Positions 16,428 through 20,822 of a stretch of 20,822 bases of DNA are shown piece after piece. The translations under genes and the position numbers were made by a program. The stretch is from Pseudomonadota bacterium. Its GTDB lineage: Bacteria; Desulfobacterota; Desulfobacteria; Desulfobacterales; Desulfobacteraceae. Position 1 is the stretch's first letter. Each line of letters begins with the position of its first letter. Location of the stretch: positions 1 to 20,822 of the forward strand of contig JAHJDU010000639.1 of NCBI GenBank assembly GCA_018812385.1, in the 5' to 3' direction. The notes beneath the pieces are model-generated. The model made no database searches, was not told where the DNA came from, and saw only the letters and a list, made by a program, of their open reading frames with translations.

Positions 16428-16937
16428 ATGAAAAATTTAAAATGGATTTTATATACTTGTCTGGTTGTATTTTTTGCTTCCTGTGGGTATCAGTTTGAAG
16501 GTGGCGGATATATTAATAAAGATGTGAGCAGTGTTGCTGTTAGGGCTTTGAAAAATAAAAGTTCTGAAACAGGAGCTGGAATCGCATTTACCAATGCATT
16601 AATTCAGGAGATCATTCAAAAGACGGATACCAAAGTTGTAGAGGAATCCCTTGCATCTGCTTTTCTTGAAGGAACCATCAAGAAAATTACATTTGCCACA
16701 TTGTCCCGTTCAACCACAGAATCTGTTTTAGAAAGAAGAATTTTTGCTACTATGGATTTGAAACTGATAAACAGGGAAGGTGAAGTGATCTGGTCTGCAT
16801 CAGATTTTACATCATATGAAGACTACACAGTATCACAGGATAATATAACTGATGAAGGCAACAAAAAAGCAGCTGTGGATAAAATAGCCATTCGAAGTGC
16901 TGAAAAATTAATCAGTAAACTGATGAATAATTTTTAG
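16428..16937 (+). CDS. lptE: LptE-like outer-membrane assembly lipoprotein
   Basis: LptE plugs the LptD barrel that inserts lipopolysaccharide in the outer membrane. The product (169 residues from ATG 16428) has a lysine-containing start, a hydrophobic signal segment (about 6-16) and a lipobox ending in C19 (FFASC), followed by GYQF, as in LptE proteins. Later text, SVAVRALKNKS and NALIQEIIQ, matches the family fold. An earlier in-frame TTG at 16416 would overlap leuS and is less likely. The ATG lies one base after the leuS stop; leuS-lptE adjacency is known from Proteobacteria, where holA often follows but is absent here. This indicates a Gram-negative envelope. Confidence 0.85.
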   Translation: MKNLKWILYTCLVVFFASCGYQFEGGGYINKDVSSVAVRALKNKSSETGAGIAFTNALIQEIIQKTDTKVVEESLASAFLEGTIKKITFATLSRSTTESVLERRIFATMDLKLINREGEVIWSASDFTSYEDYTVSQDNITDEGNKKAAVDKIAIRSAEKLISKLMNNF

Positions 16938-16950
16938 TATGAAAATGATA

Positions 16951-16989
16951 AAGACAGGATTTACATCTTATCAATATAAACCCTGTCTT
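16951..16989. terminator. Bidirectional terminator-like hairpin between lptE and rpsT
   Basis: AAGACAGG (16951-16958) pairs with CCTGTCTT (16982-16989). After one mismatch TTTA (16960-16963) pairs with TAAA (16977-16980), leaving a 13-nt loop. It lies between the convergent ends of lptE and rpsT. The tails are only partly T-rich on either strand. Confidence 0.6.
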
Positions 16990-17017
16990 AAATTGTTTGA
17001 AACAAAAGCCTGTAAGG

Positions 17018-17272
17018 CTAGGTATTCATGAACTTGAACATTCTTGAAATTTTTCTGGAAGCAGTCTTTTTATGGAGAACACCTTTTTTAGCGGCTTTAT
17101 GAATGGCAGATTGAGTTTTTCTCATGAGTTCATCTTTATTGTCACTACCAGCCTCTTTTGCAGCGCGAAGGTTTTTTTCCAAATTTTTAAGAGAGGTTTT
17201 TACAGATCTGTTTCTAAGCCGTCTTACCTGACTCTGTTTTGCCCGTTTCTTTGCAGATTTATGGTTAGCCAA
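17018..17272 (-). CDS. rpsT: 30S ribosomal protein S20
   Basis: S20 binds 16S rRNA in the small-subunit body. The 84-residue, Lys/Arg-rich helical sequence (ANHKSAKKRAKQS to KTASRKISRMFKFM) is canonical. The start codon is TTG at 17272, about 10 bases after AAGGAG. E. coli rpsT also starts with UUG and is translationally autoregulated, so the non-ATG start may matter here too (inference). A strong promoter (17335-17363) lies upstream. It is a single-gene unit, divergent from murJ. Confidence 0.97.
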   Translation of the reverse strand: MANHKSAKKRAKQSQVRRLRNRSVKTSLKNLEKNLRAAKEAGSDNKDELMRKTQSAIHKAAKKGVLHKKTASRKISRMFKFMNT

Positions 17273-17334
17273 CTTGGTCTTGCTCCTTATCTAAGTTTAT
17301 TTAATATAAAAATTCATCCTATTTTAAGACGGCC

Positions 17335-17363
17335 AGAATATATGGATTGTTGGTTTTTGTCAA
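17335..17363 (-). promoter_or_regulatory. Predicted sigma70-type promoter of rpsT
   Basis: On the minus strand a perfect TTGACA (17358-17363) is followed by a 17-bp spacer and TATTCT (17335-17340), giving a leader of about 56 nt. Its -35 box overlaps the start of the murJ ribosome site (AAGGA) on the other strand. Confidence 0.65.
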
Positions 17364-17372
17364 GGAAAACCT

Positions 17373-18920
17373 GTGAGTAAAATATTAAAAAATACAGTAT
17401 TGCTGACCATTTTAACTTTTGCCAGCCGCGTTCTTGGTATTATCAGAGATGCCGTCATTGCAATGTATTTTGGCACAACATCTCAAAGCGATGCTTTTTT
17501 TATCGCTTTTCGCCCTTTTGATCTTGCCAGGAAGCTCTTTTCCGAAGGAATTTTGAGTGTTTCATTTGTGCCGATATTCACTGAAACCCTGGAAAAGGAA
17601 GGGCGCTCCAAAGCGATTGCATTGGCTTTTTCCTTTTTTTGTTTTTTATCCCTTGCCGGTGTTTTTATTGTGCTGACCGGGATCTTTTTTGCCCCTGTGA
17701 TCATAAAAATCCTTGCGCCGGGATTTATAGCTTATTCCTATAAATATGGACTGACAATTATATTATTTAAAATAATGCTGCCTTATTTCTGGCTGGTTCT
17801 TATTGCCGCATTTTGCATGGGTGTATTGAATTCTCTGGGAAATTTTGGAGTGCCTGCCCTTGCACCAGTTGTATTTAATCTGGTGGTGATATGGTTTGCG
17901 CTTATGATATCAAAATATTTTGATATGCCAATAATTGGCCTGGCAATGGGGGTTACTATCGGTGGCTTACTTCAGCTTTTAATCCAGGTTCCATTTATGA
18001 TTCGCCTGGGAATGTTAAAAATACCCCTGCTTCAATTTTTTCATCCCGGGATATTCAAGGTCATAAAAATAATGGTTCCCTGTATGATTGGAGCCGCCGC
18101 CTTTCAGATTAATATTGCAGTGGCCTCATTTTTTGCATCAAAACTCGATGAGGGCAGTGTTTCCTTTATCTACTATGCAGACCGGCTGGTTCAGTTTCCC
18201 ATGGCCCTTTTTGCTGTTTCTGCTGCAACAGTGCTATTGCCTGAATTTTCAAAAAAAGCAGCTCTGGGGCATATGGATGAAATTTCCAAACTGTTTTCAA
18301 ACGGGGTAAGGCTTGTTTTTTTTATTACAATTCCGGCAATGGCCGGATTGATAGCCCTGGATGAAAAAATTGTTGCACTTTTATTCGGGTACGGGGTTTT
18401 TAATGCAATGGCCATTCAGCAGACAGCAGATTGTCTGGTTTTTTTGAGTTTAGGATTGTGGGCATTCACGGGGGTTCGATTGTTTGTCACATTGTATTAT
18501 GCCCTGTCCAATATAAGAATTCCATTTTATTCCGGCATCATTGCCATTTTGTTGAATCTGATTCTCTGCTCTTTATTTATCGATACCCTTGGGCTTAAGG
18601 GGCTTGTTATGTCCGTTTCCATATCTGCCATGGTGGGGTTTATTGTTTTGTTTGTCAATATTCCGGGTGCTGTGAATATCAATAAATTTGAGATCATGGT
18701 TTCTGCTTGCAGATCACTTTTTTTATCTGTTATAATGTTTTTTCTTGTAAAACAGGCAGCCGTTTTTATACTGACGGAAGGGAGTAATAAATTTTGGTTT
18801 GGAACAGGGGTGGTGTGCTGCATGTGTTTTGGAATGATTTTTTACTTTAGCATGAACTTTTTTATTTCAAGCCCTGAATTGAAATTGTTAAAAAAGGGAT
18901 TGAGCAGGAATAAATCATGA
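17373..18920 (+). CDS. murJ: Lipid II flippase MurJ
   Basis: MurJ moves lipid II across the inner membrane for peptidoglycan synthesis. The 515-residue polytopic protein begins with the typical block LTFASRVLGIIRDAVIAMYFG (15-35) and continues SDAFFIAFRPFDLARKLFSEGILSVSFVPIF (39-69). NSLGNFGVPALAPVVFN in the middle is also characteristic of the MviN/MurJ family, and hydrophobic helices run to the end. The GTG start (17373) follows AAGGA by about 6-7 bases. It overlaps the next gene by ATGA (18917-18920), so it heads an apparent four-gene envelope operon. Upstream space is only 100 bp and is shared with the rpsT promoter. Confidence 0.95.
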   Translation: MSKILKNTVLLTILTFASRVLGIIRDAVIAMYFGTTSQSDAFFIAFRPFDLARKLFSEGILSVSFVPIFTETLEKEGRSKAIALAFSFFCFLSLAGVFIVLTGIFFAPVIIKILAPGFIAYSYKYGLTIILFKIMLPYFWLVLIAAFCMGVLNSLGNFGVPALAPVVFNLVVIWFALMISKYFDMPIIGLAMGVTIGGLLQLLIQVPFMIRLGMLKIPLLQFFHPGIFKVIKIMVPCMIGAAAFQINIAVASFFASKLDEGSVSFIYYADRLVQFPMALFAVSAATVLLPEFSKKAALGHMDEISKLFSNGVRLVFFITIPAMAGLIALDEKIVALLFGYGVFNAMAIQQTADCLVFLSLGLWAFTGVRLFVTLYYALSNIRIPFYSGIIAILLNLILCSLFIDTLGLKGLVMSVSISAMVGFIVLFVNIPGAVNINKFEIMVSACRSLFLSVIMFFLVKQAAVFILTEGSNKFWFGTGVVCCMCFGMIFYFSMNFFISSPELKLLKKGLSRNKS

Positions 18921-19219
18921 CAATGGTCGAAAAAACAGGTTTTTATATTTCATTATTTATTATTGTGATATTGTTATTTCTCATTTTTTTTTCAAAAAAT
19001 GGTGTTTTAGATTATAAAATGTTAAAAGAAAAGGAAAAGACAGTTTTAAGACAGGTTCAGACAATTGATCAGGAAAATCAAAAACTTGAAACTGAAATTA
19101 AAAGTTTGAAAACAGATATGAATTATATCAAACATGTGGCAAAACACGAACATGATATGGCTGAAGAAGATGAGCTCATCTTTAAGGACAAATCCGGTAA
19201 TAAAAGGAATTCACCATGA
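18917..19219 (+). CDS. FtsB/DivIC-like septum formation initiator protein
   Basis: This is a 100-residue bitopic protein with one membrane segment (about 8-27) then a coiled coil (about 35-65), and a final motif HVAKHEHDMAEEDELIFKD. That layout and ending match FtsB/DivIC, small divisome proteins that bridge FtsL and FtsQ and activate septal peptidoglycan synthesis. It overlaps murJ and the following gene by 4 bp each (ATGA), implying translational coupling. Identity as FtsB rather than FtsL is inferred from length and the C-terminal motif. Confidence 0.8.
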   Translation: MTMVEKTGFYISLFIIVILLFLIFFSKNGVLDYKMLKEKEKTVLRQVQTIDQENQKLETEIKSLKTDMNYIKHVAKHEHDMAEEDELIFKDKSGNKRNSP

Positions 19220-19512
19220 AACAGGAGTTAAAAACGCTTGAAGTTGCACGGATTTATGAAAGCCAGGGCTATTTTGAAGAGGCATTGGAAATTTATTCAT
19301 TTCTGGACGGCCGGGAAACGTCTACGGAGGTTAAGGCCGGCTTAAAGCGCATGGGAGAAAAGATGGAAGATAAAGGGCAGGGCAGTCTTCCTGAAAAAAA
19401 TATATCCAGGCTTTATCAAGAATGGTTGGGGCTGATGATTTTAGAATTCCGGCTTGATAATTTTAAAAAACTAAAACAGGAGCTTTGCGATGGATCTCAA
19501 AGATACACCTGA
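19216..19512 (+). CDS. Small helical protein, possible TPR-like, unknown function
   Basis: This 98-residue soluble protein is not recognised as a named family. LEVARIYESQGYFEEALEIYSFL (8-30) reads like a tetratricopeptide helix pair (Y, G, A and Y in TPR-like places). A second half, ISRLYQEWLGLMILEFRLDNFKKLKQEL, is helical. It overlaps the FtsB-like gene by 4 bp and the LysM gene by 23 bp, so it is almost certainly a real member of the operon. A scaffold role with its neighbours in the envelope is only a guess. Confidence 0.75.
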   Translation: MKQELKTLEVARIYESQGYFEEALEIYSFLDGRETSTEVKAGLKRMGEKMEDKGQGSLPEKNISRLYQEWLGLMILEFRLDNFKKLKQELCDGSQRYT

Positions 19513-20164
19513 ATCAAACATACGGACAACAAAAATTAATCCCAATAAAAATCAGACAGACCAGGTTCACAAGAGCACTAAAAAAATTGAACCGTCTCAT
19601 TTGAAAAAAAATGAATTTGCCTTGATTCTTATTGGGGCTTTGTTATTAACTGTTGTTATATTTTTTCTTTTTTTCAGGTCTTCGGACATCAGGACGGAAA
19701 CGGTTAAAACAAATACTTCAAGCTCATCTTTTGCTGATTTGGAAGAAAGGGTTGAGGCCCTGGAAAAGGCCCTTGAAATCCGGGAAAACGCTAGCCTAGT
19801 ATCAGATGGCTCAGGTACAGGAGGGGCGATGGGTATTGGCCCTGTAAAAGAGCGGGTGGCAAGTCTTGAAACAGCTTTTTCAGTTAAATTTAATTCTTTA
19901 CTAAAGAGAATGGATGATATTGAAAAAAGTATTTCAGGGCCTAAGAAACAATCTATTGCAGTCACGACATCAAAACCAGTTGCAAAACCTGTAGCTCCTG
20001 TAAAAAAGGAAATAAAGGCTGGTTTGTTTCATACCATTAAAAAAGGGGAAACCATTTACAGTATCAGTAAAAAATATAATACCACAGTCACAAACATACG
20101 AAACCTGAACAAGCTTTCCCCTGATGCCAAGATTTATCCGGGGGATAGTATTCTTGTCCGGTAA
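19490..20164 (+). CDS. Membrane-anchored LysM-domain protein
   Basis: This 224-residue protein has a polar cytoplasmic N-terminus, one membrane segment (about 43-63) and two coiled-coil-like stretches (81-100 and 117-148). A Pro/Lys/Val linker (160-175) leads to a C-terminal LysM domain (about 179-223: FHTIKKGETIYSISKKYN to KIYPGDSILV), which binds peptidoglycan glycan chains. The domain would lie in the periplasm. The start ATG 19490 is inside the preceding gene, and AGGAG lies 7 bases before it. It is the last gene of the murJ operon and ends 8 bp from the convergent trpG. A cell-wall tether or division-associated role fits the neighbours. Confidence 0.88.
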   Translation: MDLKDTPESNIRTTKINPNKNQTDQVHKSTKKIEPSHLKKNEFALILIGALLLTVVIFFLFFRSSDIRTETVKTNTSSSSFADLEERVEALEKALEIRENASLVSDGSGTGGAMGIGPVKERVASLETAFSVKFNSLLKRMDDIEKSISGPKKQSIAVTTSKPVAKPVAPVKKEIKAGLFHTIKKGETIYSISKKYNTTVTNIRNLNKLSPDAKIYPGDSILVR

Positions 20165-20172
20165 GCGTTATT

Positions 20173-20757
20173 TCAGAGGCAATTTTTTTTATCACCATTG
20201 ATAAAATTTTTTATCAGTTTTTTCCCCACATCCGTCATAAAGGATTCAGGGTGAAACTGGACACCCTGTGTTGGATGCTCTTTGTGTCGAATTCCCATGA
20301 TTTCACCATCTTCAGTTCTTGAAGTAATTAAGAGGCAGTCGGGAAGATTTTCCCTGGAAACTGCCAGGGAATGATACCTCATCACGGTAAAAGGGCTTTT
20401 TATCCCGGAATAAATCTGTTTTCCATCAGTGGTAATCGTGGATGTTTTTCCATGCATGATCTGGCTTGCCTGGATGATTGTCCCTCCAAAGCTCTGGGCA
20501 ATGACCTGGTGTCCAAGACAGACACCAAGAAGAGGGACAATGCCGGAAAAATGCTTGACAACATCCAGGGAAATACCGGCATCCTCCGGTCGACCGGGCC
20601 CTGGGGAGATGACCAGGGCATCCGGGTTCAAGGCTTTAAGATCATCAATGGATACCTTATCGTTCCTATAAACAACTACACCCGCTCCCGTTTCACGGAT
20701 ATAGTGAACCAGATTGAATGTGAACGAGTCATAATTATCTATCACGGCAACTAACAT
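20173..20757 (-). CDS. trpG: Glutamine amidotransferase of anthranilate/aminodeoxychorismate synthase
   Basis: This is the class I glutaminase subunit that supplies ammonia to TrpE or PabB for tryptophan or folate synthesis. From ATG 20757 it has 194 residues, the usual size: VIDNYDSFTFNLVHY (5-19), SPGPGRPEDAG (51-61), the nucleophile in GVCLGHQ (C80), and the catalytic pair in FHPES (H169, E171). ATG 20757 is chosen because GGAGG lies 8 bases upstream; the open frame extends to 20817 but that part is not conserved. No trpD follows, since the next gene is convergent, so a classical trpEGD order is absent and pabA is an equal possibility. Whether trpE lies upstream cannot be seen, as only 65 bases remain. 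Confidence 0.92.
   Translation of the reverse strand: MLVAVIDNYDSFTFNLVHYIRETGAGVVVYRNDKVSIDDLKALNPDALVISPGPGRPEDAGISLDVVKHFSGIVPLLGVCLGHQVIAQSFGGTIIQASQIMHGKTSTITTDGKQIYSGIKSPFTVMRYHSLAVSRENLPDCLLITSRTEDGEIMGIRHKEHPTQGVQFHPESFMTDVGKKLIKNFINGDKKNCL
20187..20212 (+). terminator. AT-rich terminator-like hairpin after the LysM gene
   Basis: TTTTATCA (20187-20194) and TGATAAAA (20199-20206) form a perfect 8-bp stem with loop CCAT, followed by six T (20207-20212). It lies 22 bp after the LysM stop, within the 3' end of the convergent trpG. The stem has few G/C pairs, so it may be weak. Confidence 0.4.
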
Positions 20758-20822
20758 TTGTCTGCCTCCACTATTATTCAAAACAGCCAAAGAACTTTCC
20801 TGGATTTTAAATACCATTCACC

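Noticed and set aside
20758..20822. C-terminal end of trpE upstream of trpG
   Set aside because: Only 65 bases are available; the frames that end there do not show a recognisable TrpE tail.

Overview
The window is a gene-dense bacterial chromosome segment, AT-rich by eye. Its layout suggests a sulfate-reducing member of the Desulfobacterota (former Deltaproteobacteria), most likely a Desulfobacteraceae such as a Desulfobacula or Desulfobacter relative. This placement is an inference. It rests on a DUF2232 membrane protein between S18 and L9, a long HflX, an orphan HsdR-N-like protein and the general protein style. No phage, insertion sequence, CRISPR array, rRNA or tRNA was seen.

Layout. (1) 175-741: an orphan protein with an HsdR N-terminal-like fold and a C-terminal Cys cluster. 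(2) 769-4620, minus strand: a pdxA-uvrA operon behind a good sigma70-type promoter. (3) 4621-5101: a 480-bp AT-rich divergent region with three copies of a 10-bp element. (4) 5102-7894, plus strand: a strongly divergent DnaA-like protein with zero-gap coupling to a GlcD-type FAD oxidase. (5) 7958-8179, minus strand: a small Cys-rich protein. (6) 8255-13574, minus strand: rpsF-rpsR-DUF2232-rplI-dnaB-hflX, a translation and replication operon with stem-loops before rpsF, rplI and dnaB. (7) 13824-16937, plus strand: leuS and an LptE-like lipoprotein; leuS is broken by a one-base frameshift in an A7 run. (8) 17018-17272, minus strand: rpsT with a TTG start. (9) 17373-20164, plus strand: murJ, an FtsB/DivIC-like gene, a small helical protein and a LysM protein, all overlapping and probably one envelope or cell-division operon. 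(10) 20173-20757, minus strand: trpG/pabA.

Most genes are housekeeping. The unusual parts are the DnaA-like protein, which has altered Walker B, sensor 1 and DNA-recognition residues; the iterated AATCTAATAA element upstream of it; and a nearly identical 17/18-bp motif before both the dnaA-like gene and the small Cys-rich gene. Also notable are the leuS frameshift, where a -1 slip at A_AAA_AAT would exactly restore the frame, and the hairpin leaders that divide the ribosomal protein/dnaB operon.
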